A stretch of DNA of 48,537 nt from Symbiodinium natans (Eukaryota; Sar; Dinophyceae; Suessiales; Symbiodiniaceae), in the NCBI GenBank assembly GCA_905221605.1, contig CAJNDS010000953.1, forward strand, positions 1-48,537, written 5' to 3'. Below the pieces are notes generated by a model, which had not been told where the DNA came from, did not search any database, and saw nothing but the letters and a program-made list of their open reading frames with translations. How positions within the stretch are numbered: position 1 is the first letter of the stretch; each line of letters begins with the position of its first letter. This document shows positions 9,602 through 18,588 of this stretch, in pieces. The position numbers and the translations under genes are program-made.

Positions 9602-10226
9602 GGCTTCCCGGTTTTTCCACTAAAAATTCCCGGTTTTCCACCAAAAATTCCCGGTTTCCACCAAAAATTCCCGGTTTTCCACAACAAAATCCCGGTTTTC
9701 CACAAAAATTCCCGGTTTTCCACAAATCCCGGTTTTCCACAAAAAAGTTCCCGGTTTTCCACCAAAAATTCCGGTTTTTCCACAAAAACTTCCCGGTTTT
9801 TCCACCAAAACTTCCCGGTTTTCCCACTAAAAATTCCAGGTTTTCCACCAAATTCCCGGCTTTCCACCAAAAATTCCTGGTTTTCCACAAAAACTTCCAG
9901 GTGTTCCACAAAACATTCCCGGCTTTCCACCAAAAATTCCCGGTTTTCCACAACAAAATCCCGGTTTTCCACAAATAATTCCCGGTTTTCCACAAATCCA
10001 GGTTTTCCACAAAAAAATCCCGGTTTTTCCACCAAAACTTCCCGGTTTTCCACCAAATATTGCCGGTTTTTCCACAAAAACTTCTCGGTTTTCCACCAAA
10101 GCTTCCCGGCTTTTCCACCAAAACTTTTTTTCCACCAAAAATTCCTGGTTTTTCCACCAAAACTTCCCGGTTTTCCACAAAAATTTCCCGGTTTTCCACC
10201 AAAATTTCCCGGCTTTCCACCAAAAT
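9602..10226. repeat. Tandem minisatellite, 19-23 bp unit TTCCCGGTTTTCCACCAAAA
   Basis: About 29 imperfect copies with variable A-run length. The long Phe/Ser/Thr/Lys and Trp/Lys/Gly frames on the two strands are repeat-driven and frame-shifting, so they are not called as genes. Lies within an intron of the ankyrin gene. Confidence 0.95.
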
Positions 10227-10239
10227 GTACCGGTTGCTC

Positions 10240-10545
10240 GGGGGGCCTACTCTGGGCTGGCTTTAGGGTTTAGGGCCTACTCTGGGCTGGCTTTTGAGTT
10301 TAGGGCCTACTCGGTACTGGCTTTAGGGTTTAAGGCCTACTCTGGGCTGGCTTTAGGGTTTAGGGCCTAGTCTGGGCTGGCTTCTGGGCTGGCTTTAGGG
10401 TTTAGGGCCTCTCTGGGCTGGCTTTAGGGTTTAGGGCCTACTCGGGGCTGGTTTTATTGAGGGTTTAAGGCCTAATCTGGGCTGGCTTTAGGGTTTAGGC
10501 CCTGCTCTGGGCTGCCTTTAGGGTTTAGGGCCCACCCTGGGCGGC
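10240..10545. repeat. Tandem repeat, about 29-bp unit with embedded heptamers
   Basis: Unit GGCCTACTCTGGGCTGGC followed by TTTAGGGTTTA, about ten imperfect copies. A telomere-like heptamer pair is part of each unit, so a heptamer array and unrelated DNA have been amplified together. Confidence 0.93.
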
Positions 10546-10656
10546 AGCCGACTGAACCAAAAATTTTAAGATTAAAACATAAAGTAAAATATTTTCAGAA
10601 TGTTATGGGATCCAATGGGTGGGTGGGTCGATATTCGATACCAGAGTAAGGAGCTC

Positions 10657-10692
10657 TACTAGTGAAATGCTTGGACTTGAGATGCTGAACCC
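10657..10692 (+). mobile_element. Dispersed repeat family C, 3' end, copy 2
   Basis: GAAATGCTTGGACTTGAGATG then CTGAACCCTAAACCC. It matches 5096-5128 and the inverted copy at 20780-20812. A GGGTGGGT-containing block 30-40 bases upstream is also shared with the 20.8-kb copy. Confidence 0.55.
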
Positions 10693-10799
10693 TAAACCCT
10701 AAACCCTAACGCGAGTTCCGGTCCTAAACCCCAAGCCCTAAACCCTACACCCTAAACCCTAGACCCTAAACCCTAAACTCTAAACCCTAAACCCTAAAC

Positions 10800-10880
10800 T
10801 GCATGCCCCCAAACGCTCCGCCCCTGCATGCAAGGGGCTGCATCACAGGCGTTTGCTTGCCCACGGAGGCAGAATGGAGC
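10800..10880 (-). CDS. Ankyrin-repeat gene: exon
   Basis: Minus-strand acceptor GTTTTTGAAG, 81 open bases (includes SVGKQTPVMQPLACRGGAF), then a GTTTAG donor that is the first heptamer of the adjoining array. Starts needing one base and ends with two left over, which fits the exons at 11775-11849 and 9064-9112. No recognisable ankyrin motif in this part. Confidence 0.58.
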
Positions 10881-11054
10881 CTTCAAAAACAGGGTTTAGG
10901 GTGTAGGGTTCAGGGTGCAGGGTTTAGGGTTTAGGGTTTAGGGATTAGGGATTAGGGTTTAGGGTCCAGGGTTTAGGGTTTAGGGTGTAGGGTTCAGGGT
11001 TTTAGGGTGTAGGGTTTAGGGGGATCGGGGGTTGCGCGGTGAACATGCCCCAGC

Positions 11055-11117
11055 CTTGGAATCGAAACCCAACATTTGCAGAAAGCTGGTGGCTTCCGCC
11101 GCCTACTTCCAACACAC
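11055..11117 (-). CDS. Candidate exon, possibly alternative
   Basis: Minus-strand acceptor AAGGTCCAG opens 33 codons (includes GGGSHQLSANVGFRFQGWG). The only donor is a GC type (GCTGGG). The flanking ankyrin exons are in phase without it, so it may be an alternative exon, another gene or chance. Confidence 0.35.
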
Positions 11118-11129
11118 CTGGACCTTGTG

Positions 11130-11770
11130 CACAAACCCGAAACCCGAAACCCGAAACCCGAAACCCGAAACCCGAAACCCGAAACCCGAAACCCTAAACC
11201 CTAAACCCTAAACCCTAAACCCTGGCCCTAGACCCTAAACTCACAAAGAATGCCACCCTAACCCTGAATGCCGCCTACACACCAGACCGAACCTTAAAAC
11301 CCCTGAACCCCCTGCTCCCCCACCCATAAACCCCCCTGAAGGCACCCAAAACCCTGAGCCAATGAACCCAACAACCCCTAAACCCTGAACCCTAAACCCT
11401 AAACCCTAGACCCTAAACCCTAAACCCTGGACCCTAGACCCTGAGCCCTAAACCCACACTAACCCTAGACCCACTAAAGCCCAAAATCTCAACCCCCCCA
11501 AGCCCGTAGAAACAAAAAAACCAATGTGTAAACCCTCAAGTCCCTGTATAAACCCTGAACCCCAAACCCTATAGATCATACAGAGACCCTGAGCCCTCCA
11601 AAAGCCTCTGTAAAACCGAAGCACCTTGTGTAGCCCTGAAACCCTCTTACAAACACTAAAAACCCTAAACCCTAACCCTAGACCCTAAACCCTTTTCCCT
11701 AAACCCTAAACCCTAAACCCTAATCCTAATCCCTAAACCCTAAACCCTAAACCCTAAACCCTAAACCCCT
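11130..11770. repeat. Degenerate CCCTAAA region with ACCCGAA array
   Basis: Starts with about nine ACCCGAA heptamers, then CCCTAAA, then increasingly decayed words. No coding signal seen. Intronic between ankyrin-gene exons. Confidence 0.85.
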
Positions 11771-11774
11771 AAAC

Positions 11775-11849
11775 CGTCTCCGCTGCGTTCCCAGAAGCGG
11801 CGTCATCCCGAACTCCGCGGCTTTCTGGGTGTCGGCCCCTGCCTGGATC
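11775..11849 (-). CDS. Ankyrin-repeat gene: exon with ankyrin motif
   Basis: Minus strand: acceptor GCCGCACCCAG, then IQAGADTQKAAEFGMTPLL, which carries the ankyrin loop signature AGAD and the start of the next repeat G-x-TPL. The donor is GTTTAG at the array junction. It needs two bases from an upstream exon and leaves two for the exon at 10880. Ankyrin repeats mediate protein-protein binding; the partner is unknown. The plus strand is also open here, but the ankyrin match decides the strand. Confidence 0.8.
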
Positions 11850-11864
11850 CTGGGTGCGGCTTGG

Positions 11865-11972
11865 GGTTTAGGGTTTAGGGTTTAGGGTTTAGGGTTTAGG
11901 GTTTAGGGTTTAGGGTTTAGGGTTTAGGGTTTAGGGTTTAGGGTTTAGGGTTTAGGGTTTAGGGTTTAGGGT
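11865..11972. repeat. Telomere-like (TTTAGGG)n array
   Basis: About 15 perfect heptamers. Confidence 0.97.
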
Positions 11973-11999
11973 TAGGATGTAAGGTTTAGGGTTTAGGGC

Positions 12000-12345
12000 T
12001 TAGGGCTTAGGATTAGGACGCTTCCTGCGCCATGTGCCGGAGTGAAGCGTGCCAGAATATGGCATGGAGGCCTGTCTATGTAGGCCATGTTGCTTCCACT
12101 CATGGTGGTTTCTCGAGATCTCCGCCTCTTTTCTCTTCTCCCAGTCAAGCAATGCGCCTTTTGCGGTCATAGGCGTTCCTTGCTTGTCGCGCACTTTGTA
12201 TTCCAGTATGGGGCAGAGCGAAGCCTCTCTGTAGGGCGAAGAGGCGATATTGGCCAGAATGCGCTCAGCAGGGTCGGGTGCGAAGTAAATTCGACCAGAC
12301 GAAGACGTTGGTCGCAAGAAATATTCATTGCGCATCATCGACGTG
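12000..12345 (-). CDS. Unrecognised coding island, about 115 codons
   Basis: A long uninterrupted minus-strand frame without any heptamer, unusual here. It includes APDPAERILANIASSPYREA and LLDWEKRKEAEISRNHHEW and looks like a real soluble protein. It opens after a pyrimidine-rich tract and AAG; ATG codons occur near the start. Its right end runs into the array, where a TAA closes it. It could be a large exon, a separate intronless gene or part of an integrated element. No family recognised. Confidence 0.5.
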
Positions 12346-12375
12346 CTTGAGAGTCTCAAAATACAGGAAGATTGC

Positions 12376-12526
12376 GGGTTTAGGGTTTAGGGTTTAGGGT
12401 TTAGGGTTTAGGGTTTAGGGTTTAGGGTTTAGGGTTTAGGGTAAACCCTAAACCCTAAACCCTAAACCCTAAACCCTAAACCCTAAACCCTAAACCCTAA
12501 ACCCTAAACCCTAAACCCTAAACCCT
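12376..12526. repeat. Head-to-head telomere palindrome
   Basis: About nine TTTAGGG units are followed directly by about twelve CCCTAAA units, joining at GGGTAAACCC near 12440. The two arms can pair over some 60 bases. Confidence 0.95.
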
Positions 12527-12531
12527 TTCAC

Positions 12532-12696
12532 TCAAGCCTGGGCTCGTGACAAGCGGAAACAAGATGCTGAACAGTCTGCAAGCTTGTGCTTGTGCTTAAG
12601 AAGCGAAGGAACGATCTTTTCAGTGAGCGCTTGTCGTGCAGGGTTGAACCCAGTTGTGGACGTAGATTCCTGGCTCTTGGCCTTCGTCTGGTAGGC
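12532..12696 (-). CDS. Unrecognised terminal exon or small gene
   Basis: Minus strand: after CCCTTAG, 54 codons and a TGA. The peptide contains QALTEKIVPSLLKHKHKLA and ends SCFRLSRAQA. An overlapping second frame is also open, so the frame is not certain. No family recognised. Confidence 0.42.
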   Translation of the reverse strand, partial: AYQTKAKSQESTSTTGFNPARQALTEKIVPSLLKHKHKLADCSASCFRLSRAQA

Positions 12697-12868
12697 CTAA
12701 GGGTTCCATATCCCCCTATACATTGTAAGCCCATGATGTGTTAGGGGTTGGGGGTTAGGGGTTAGGGGAAAAAGGCATTAGGGTTTTACGTACCCCAAGT
12801 AAGAACGAGAAGTTAGAATGTCCATTGGGGATACTGGGATTCAGGCCATGCTTCCACCAAGGCGCCCA

Positions 12869-12966
12869 GATGGGTAGTTGTATAAATTAGGGGTGTCCCT
12901 TTTGGGGTCCCTCATGCAATACGGCACACTTCTGATAAGGACCCAAAAAGGAATCTCAAGTGGGCT
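12869..12966. mobile_element. MITE-like repeat family E, copy 1
   Basis: TGGGTAGTTGTATAAATTAG...CCCTTTTGGGGTCC on the left and GGACCCAAAAAGGAATCTCA on the right form an imperfect inverted repeat. A second copy lies at 14785-14890. No coding capacity. Confidence 0.65.
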
Positions 12967-12969
12967 GTA

Positions 12970-13430
12970 GGGTTTTCGGGTTTGGGGTTTTCACGGCTTG
13001 TGGGTTTTTCCTCGGGTTTTATAGGGTTTGTTTGGGGTTGCAGGGGGTTTGAGGTGTTTAGGCGTGGGGATTTGGGTTCTAAGGATGATAAGATCTGGGA
13101 TTCACTGGAGTATACCTTCGGGCGTATGGGGATATGGATGTCCCAACTTACGGAGTTTTCAAGGGACCAAAGGACCCTTATAAGGGACCTCAGGGGTTCC
13201 TTAATCCTTCGGAGGCTACTTCAGTATGTCGGGACTATAGAAGAAGGTATATATTATACAGGGGGTTACATATGGGATAAAGAGAGGGGAATAGGATTAA
13301 GGGTCAGACCCCTTGCAGTTTACTGTTCGGGACTCCGTTCAGGGCAGTGGGAAGGGCCAAGTCTTTGGGCTTGCAGTTCGAGGGAGGGCAGGGAGAAGAT
13401 CCCTCATTCAACCCTAAACCCTGAACCCTG
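12970..13430. other. Non-array spacer, possible family A relative
   Basis: GGGACCAAAGGACCCTTATA and GGTATATATTATACAGGGGG resemble family A words. A long plus-strand frame here has many aromatic and glycine codons and no clear splice context, so it is not called as a gene. Confidence 0.4.
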
Positions 13431-13602
13431 AAACCTGAACCCTGAACCGTAAACCCTAAGGGCCTAAACCAAGCCTAAACCCTAAACCCTCATCCCGAAA
13501 CCCTAAGGCCCTAAACCCTAAACCCTAACGCCCAAAAACCCGAAACTCTAAACCCTAAACCCGAAACCCTAAACCCTAAACCCTAGACCCTAAACCCTAA
13601 AC

Positions 13603-13684
13603 GGCCGTGCGTCAAGTACTCCACGATGTCGAGATGGCCCTTCTGGGATGCGACGACGAGGGGCGTTGAAAAGCCGCCTTGGTC
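13603..13684 (-). CDS. Ankyrin-repeat gene: exon with a full ankyrin core
   Basis: Minus strand: acceptor TTTCGGGGAG, then a textbook ankyrin unit, GGFSTPLVVASQKGHLDIVE, with G-x-STPL at the first helix and GHLDIVEYL at the second. Third positions are about 80% G/C. The exon ends at a GTTTAGGG donor, where the telomere-like array begins. It starts in phase 0, as required by the exon at 14428-14460. At least one ankyrin exon between this and 11849 has not been found, because the phases do not meet. Confidence 0.9.
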
Positions 13685-14427
13685 CTCCCCGAAAGTTTGC
13701 ATCGAGGGGCAGAAACGGTTTAACAGAGCTAAACAGGGTTAATAGGGCTTAATAGGGCTGAATTTGGCTTAATAGGGATTATAGGGCAGAATAGGGTTCA
13801 ATCCTTTCAGGGGGGGAGGTTCCCAGGTCATTAGGGTCCTTCCCGGGGGTCACTCAGTTGATTATGACTCGCACCCATAAGGTTGTACCCGTAAGAGGTA
13901 GGGTTTTAGGGTTTAGGGTTTCGGGTTTAGGGTTTCCCTGAATATATACACCGATATATGGCCCTTATATTTCCTTACGAACCTTTAAAATACAACCTTA
14001 AGGGTCGAATCCATGGGAGTCCGCTATCTTTTCAGGAGGGAAGTTCCGCAGGTACGGTACCTTGTTTCACCCTAAATCCTAAACCCGGTACAATACCCAA
14101 GACTACGGAAAGACGATTTAACCTTAAGATGTCCAGGCCTCAAAGAACGAAAAACGCGAAGCCACAACTTAAGTAAGCACAACACAGCCCCAAACCCCTA
14201 AATGCTCAGGTTTGAGTATGAAAGGCCAGGAACCTCATTGATTCATGGCAAACCGGCTAAGCTTTCTACAGGTACTAGGTTCCTTTTTTGGGATGCTTGG
14301 CACCCAAATGGCTACAATGTTAACCAGAGCCCCTAAACCCTAAACCCTAAACCACCCTAAACCCTAAACCCTAAACCCTAAACCCTTCAACCAACACAGC
14401 AACCCCCCCCGCCCCCCCCCGGCGGAC

Positions 14428-14460
14428 CTTGTCGGCGCCAGCATCAAGGAGAAGCTTTAC
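14428..14460 (-). CDS. Ankyrin-repeat gene: 33-base microexon
   Basis: Minus strand: acceptor CAAACCCCAG, eleven codons VKLLLDAGADK, donor GTCCGC. This is the second helix and loop of an ankyrin repeat and continues naturally into the exon at 13684. The minus-strand sequence downstream of the donor is a C/G run. Confidence 0.85.
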
Positions 14461-14784
14461 CTGGGGTTTGTGGATGCCCTCAACCCTTAATCCTCAACCC
14501 TGAACCCCTAAACCATAATTAAACCCCTGAAACCCTAAGTCCTGAAACCATTAAACCCTGAACCCCAGAGACCCTGAACCCTGAACCCTCCACCCCTAGG
14601 ACATAAGCCATGCGAAACCCCGGTTGGGCTGTACCGAAACCCTAAACCCTGAACCCTGAACCCTGAACCGTAAACCCTGCGGATACTTCGCTAGCCCCAC
14701 CCTCCTACCTATACCATAAGCTAGAAACCCTAAACCCTAAAAGAGAAACCCTCGCAAAACAAGGCCACCTGTGTGAAGGGTATG

Positions 14785-14890
14785 CATGTATGGGTAGTTC
14801 TTTAAATTAGGGTCCATTTTGGGGGTCCTTGGTATAGCGTGCCGTACTAAATAGGGGCCCAAAAAGGGAAACCTAATTTGGACTACTGAG
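14785..14890. mobile_element. MITE-like repeat family E, copy 2
   Basis: TGGGTAGTTCTTTAAATTAG...CATTTTGGGGGTCC with inverted partner GGGCCCAAAAAGGGAAACC. Related to 12869-12966 over about 100 bases. Confidence 0.65.
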
Positions 14891-14969
14891 ATGCGGCTTC
14901 AGGGAATTGCGGGTTTAGGAGCTTAGGGGGTTATGGGCTTCGCCTTCCAAGGTTTGGGCTTTAACCCAA

Positions 14970-15249
14970 AAAAACCCTAAACGTCCCGCCCGCGCGCGCG
15001 CGCGCGCCATTCGGGGTGAGGGTGCGAGCTTGGCACGTTGCCCTGGCCTGGCCCGCCACAGACTTGGCACCAGGCCTATCCCTGCACCTCGGATGGACCA
15101 AATTGATCAGATTCACTGACTTGGAGATTAGTGCCAGGAATTGGCGGGCCTGTACATCTGCATTCCCTAGACCTAGCACTCCCAGGGCGTCCATCTCCAC
15201 GATCCTCTCGAGCGTCCTCCTGACTGAGCGGAGCTCCACAGAACCGCCG
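14970..15249 (-). CDS. Unrecognised coding island
   Basis: Minus-strand acceptor GCGTTACAG opens about 90 codons, including RTLERIVEMDALGVLGLG and FLALISKSVNLINLVHP. A GTGCAG donor at 15087 may end the exon; otherwise the frame runs to 14961. The plus strand is open as well, but is less protein-like. No heptamers inside. Function unknown. Confidence 0.5.
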
Positions 15250-15266
15250 CTGTAACGCGGCGGTTC
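15241..15266. other. 10-bp stem hairpin
   Basis: GAACCGCCGC-TGTAAC-GCGGCGGTTC, a perfect stem with a 6-base loop, overlapping the acceptor of the neighbouring minus-strand exon. Not followed by a T-tract, so not called a terminator. Confidence 0.8.
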
Positions 15267-15917
15267 CTCAAGTGCATCCGGTAGTAAAAGAAACCATAAA
15301 CCCTAAACCCCGGGCAAGGGCATGCAAGGAACCGTCCAAAGCCCAAAGCCCAAAGGCTCCCTACGTCCTGGAAAAAGGCTTAGGGACTATTTTCTGGGTA
15401 TGTAGGGGGTACCCCCCAATTTTGGGGAAAATGCCCATGTCGTTGCTGTCGCCCCTAGTCATGATAACAAACCGACTCCGTTGAACCGTCGGTTTTGAGC
15501 AGCCCCGGGCCCGACACAGCTAGCCAAACCCAAAGCCATGCCCAAAAACATGAAGCCCTGAACCCACTCTAAACTCTAAACCCTAAACCCTAAACTCTGA
15601 GCCCTAAACCGTAAAGCCCTAAAGCCCTAAACCCTAAACCCTGAACCCTGAACCCGAAACCCCCATCGCCAGGGAGCAAGGTCGAGGCGGCCGCTAAGCG
15701 CAGCACAGTACAGTGGCGTGAAGGCCTTTTTGGGGCGTTGGGTCTCGAAGGTTTCGGCCTTAGGGTTTGGGGGTTTTAGGTTTTTTGTTGTTTTTTTCTG
15801 TGATGTGCTTGGTTTGCTCTGTGTATTTGTTGAATGTGATCTTTCTTTGTTTTTTCCTTTTAAAATAAAGTACTGCTTTATTGCTTTATTGCTTTCTTGA
15901 TTTTTCTTGCTTTTTTT

Positions 15918-15942
15918 GTTGGGGGGGGGGGGGGGGGGGGGG
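15918..15942. repeat. Poly-G tract
   Basis: About 25 consecutive G next to degenerate TTTAGGG sequence. Confidence 0.95.
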
Positions 15943-16127
15943 GTTTTAGGGTTTGGGGCTTTAGGGTTTTAGGGTGTGAGTGCTTTGGGGTTTATTAGAG
16001 GCTTTAGGGGCGTTGGGGTTTTGAGGGTTCAGGGTTTAAGTCATTTAGGATTTGAGGGTTTCAGGTTTAGCGGCGTTGGCGGCCTTAGGGCGTTCAGGGT
16101 CTAGGGTTTAGGGTCTTTCAGCAGTAC

Positions 16128-16169
16128 GTGGTAATCAATCTGGGGCTGGACAACTGCATCTTCCGAAAA
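16128..16169 (-). CDS. Candidate exon (FSEDAVVQPQIDYH)
   Basis: Minus-strand acceptor CGATAGGGTCAG, 14 codons FSEDAVVQPQIDYH, then GTACTG. Protein-like composition and flanking heptamers suggest an exon. It lies inside the span of the ankyrin gene and could be part of it or of a nested gene. Confidence 0.48.
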
Positions 16170-16388
16170 CTGACCCTATCGGCACACCGAGAAACATGAC
16201 TACACACCCAACCCCTGAACCCAACACCCTAAACCCTAGACCCCAGACTCCCTAAACCCCAAACCCTGAACCCTAAACGGGCGGTTTAGGGCTTAGGGTT
16301 TAAGGTTTAGTTAAGGGCTCGGGGTTTAGAATCATGTTTGCAGTATCGGCTTGGGGCCGGCTCCCAAAAAACCATTCTAAGCCCTGAA

Positions 16389-16527
16389 CCATCCTAACCC
16401 CTTAAACCATCCTAAACCATCCTAAACCATCCTAAACCATCCTAAACCATCCTAAACCATCCTAAACCATCCTAAACCATCCTAAACCATCCTAAACCAT
16501 CCTAAACCATCCTAAACCATCCTAAAC
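16389..16527. repeat. (CCATCCTAAA)n array
   Basis: About thirteen 10-base units TAAACCATCC, a longer derivative of CCCTAAA. Confidence 0.96.
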
Positions 16528-16968
16528 CCCCTAGCACCTGAGCTCGTCATCCCGCCACTTCAACGAAAGCCAAAGTCCGAGCTCTCAAGCCCTGCGCGAA
16601 ATCGAAGCCCTCAGTCTTTAGGGTTTAGGGTTTAGGGCTTAGGGCTTAGGGTTTAGAGTTTAGGGTTTAGGGTTTAGGGCTTAGGGCTTAGGGCTTAGGG
16701 TTTAGGGCTGAAACCAAAAACCAATATAAACCCTGAGCGCCCAAACCTCCCAAACACCCGAATCCCCCCAGCCCCCTCCCCCCCAAAAAAAACAAAAAAT
16801 CACCCAAAGAGCCAATACCCCAAAGCCTAGACCCCAAAAAACACTAACATCCAAAACTCTAAGCCCAAAAACCTCTACGTAGACCCCAAAGCCCTAGGTC
16901 AGGGTGCCTGGTAGTCGTGCTCACTTAGGAGTTCCTGCAACGTGTAGGGTTTGGGGTTTAGGGGTTTG

Positions 16969-17078
16969 GGTTACAAAGGGCCATAGTTGGGGAGCCCTTA
17001 TATACCCCTTATATACCCTGTCCGATTCGTCAAAACCCTTTAGAGAAGGTAAGAGACCATATACAGGGACCATGCAGC
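16969..17078. mobile_element. Short dispersed repeat family A, copy 2
   Basis: CCCCTTATATACCCTGTCC and AGAAGGTAAGAGACCATATA, in the same order as at 497-612. Confidence 0.55.
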
Positions 17079-17109
17079 CTAAACCCTGAACCGCAAACCC
17101 TAAACCTAC

Positions 17110-17153
17110 CCTTGGAAAAACGAAGGCCGACAACCCCAGAGAGCCTTGACACC
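17110..17153 (-). CDS. Candidate exon, weak
   Basis: Minus-strand acceptor TTAGGCTGCAG and GTAGGT donor bound 44 open bases (GVKALWGCRPSFFQ in one frame). Confidence 0.35.
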
Positions 17154-17385
17154 CTGCAGCCTAAGGGTTTGGGGTTTAGGGTTTAGGGTTTAGGGTTCAG
17201 GGTTTAGGGTTTAGGGTTCAGGGTTCAGGGTTCAGGGTTCAGGGTTCAGGGCTCAGGGTTCAGGGTTTAGGGTTTGGGGGTCCAGGGTTTTGAGGGTTTT
17301 GCCGGATGGGGTATTAGGCTCAGGGTGTAGGTTTAGGGTTTAGAGTTTACCCGGGCATTGGGGAGTAGCCTGAGCACAGCAAGTA

Positions 17386-17510
17386 CCTCTTTTCAAATAT
17401 TCCGTGATATAGCCCGTGATACAGCCGTGATTAGCGATCACGTGACTATCGTTTGATCGCTAATCGCACCTGTATCGTGGACGATATCACGGAATATTTC
17501 AAAAGAGGTT
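17386..17510. repeat. Long imperfect inverted repeat (foldback)
   Basis: Left arm CCTCTTTTCAAATATTCCGT... and right arm ...ACGGAATATTTCAAAAGAGG pair over about 55 bases with a loop of some 14 bases around CGTGACTATCG. It abuts the downstream end of the viral polymerase relic. Confidence 0.9.
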
Positions 17511-17539
17511 AGCACAAATAGAGGTTACCACTTTACTCT

Positions 17540-17975
17540 CTTTAGGACTGCGATCGAGCCCTTCACGCCTCGTTGCCGGGCTCGGTCGGGCAAAGGTAGT
17601 ACCCTTGCGCCTGCCACCACGAGACAGGACAAGCTCGTAGCCTGCCCAGAAAGTCGCGGCTGAGACTGATAAGTCCCAGCCGGACGCATCGGAACAGTAA
17701 ATCTCACCAGGTCCCGAAACGTGTGGCACAAGCTACCGTCATCGTGTCCTACGCCAACTGCTAATGGCGAGGCAGCGTCCTCTGGGCTTTGGAAGAAGAG
17801 GACGTCTGCGTGATTCTGATCTGCGCATCCGAAAACGTAGCATAGTCTGTCCATCTCAGAGATGTTCCACATCAATCTCCACCTCCCCGTGCGCTGCTTG
17901 GACTGTGAATGTCCTTCCTTCTTCATTCTTCACGAACAAGCACGCAGGATCTACTAGTCCCAGCTTGAGCATCTC
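17540..17975 (-). pseudogene. Endogenous viral element: sobemo/dinornavirus-like RNA polymerase fragment
   Basis: Three minus-strand frames in succession carry pieces of one RNA-dependent RNA polymerase. The first, near 17972-17925, has LVDPACLFVKNE; the second, near 17910-17690, has TGRWRLM, ISEMDRLC and SPLAVGVGHDD; the third, near 17710-17545, has motif A, SDASGWDLSV. This order and spacing is that of the fingers/motif A region of sobemo-like polymerases (Solemoviridae, Barnaviridae and the dinoflagellate-infecting Alvernaviridae). The frame changes at a purine-rich run after FVKNE and again just before motif A, so it is broken. Motifs B and C (GDD) are absent. A DNA copy of an RNA virus integrated and decayed is the simplest reading. 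Confidence 0.8.
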
Positions 17976-18419
17976 ACTCGGAGATAGTGAGTGCAGCAAG
18001 CCTATATAGGCTCCCTACAGCTCTTAGCTTGCCCTAAGCCCCAAAGCCCTCTAAGCCCATAAACCCCTAAACCCCCTAAACCCCTAAACCCTGAAACCGC
18101 CCTGCTGACGTGTCTCTTGGGCTAGGGTGTAGGGTTTGGGGTAAGGGTCTAGGGTTTAGGGTTTAGGGTCAGAACCACTTACGGACACGAAAACCCTAAA
18201 CCTTAAACGGGTTTAGGGTCAAAGGTTGTGACCCTAAACCCTTAACCCTTAACCCCAAACCCCCAAGAGACGCTCCAGCAGGGCGGTTTAGGGTCTAGGG
18301 TTTAGGGTTTAGGGTTTAGGGTTAAAGGTTTTCAACCCAGTGAAGGCCTGTGCGAGAGGTCAACGTCTCCACCCCAAGCCCTGAGATTAAGCCTTTGGTG
18401 GTTTCGCGTAGGACTCAGG

Positions 18420-18588
18420 ACTTGGGATGTTCCCTCTGAAACTGACAGTCCACAAGAGGGACTAGGGTTCAGGGTTTAGGGTTTAGGGTTTAGGGTTCAG
18501 GGTTTAGGGTTTAGGGCAACAGGTTGGGGGGGGGGGGGGGAATATAATCTCTACGAAGGACTGTCAGTATAAGGGGTAACATCCCAAG
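18420..18588. mobile_element. MITE-like repeat family B, copy 1, with array in the loop
   Basis: Left end CTTGGGATGTTCCCTCTGAA and CTGACAGTCC; right end GGACTGTCAGTATAAGGGG and AACATCCCAAG. The inverted ends enclose a TTTAGGG array and a poly-G run, unlike the other copies. Confidence 0.75.

Noticed and set aside
9580-10273. F/S/T/K-rich and W/K/G-rich proteins of about 120-225 residues
   Set aside because: Driven by a 19-23 base minisatellite with frame-changing A-run lengths; no splice context.
11788-11840. Plus-strand exon with good acceptor and GTGCGG donor
   Set aside because: The minus strand carries an unmistakable ankyrin motif; this case shows that splice-like signals alone can mislead here.
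12982-13431. A 149-codon plus-strand gene
   Set aside because: The frame runs through family-A-like and heptamer-like sequence, is rich in G, F and W, and lies within an intron of the minus-strand ankyrin gene without splice support.
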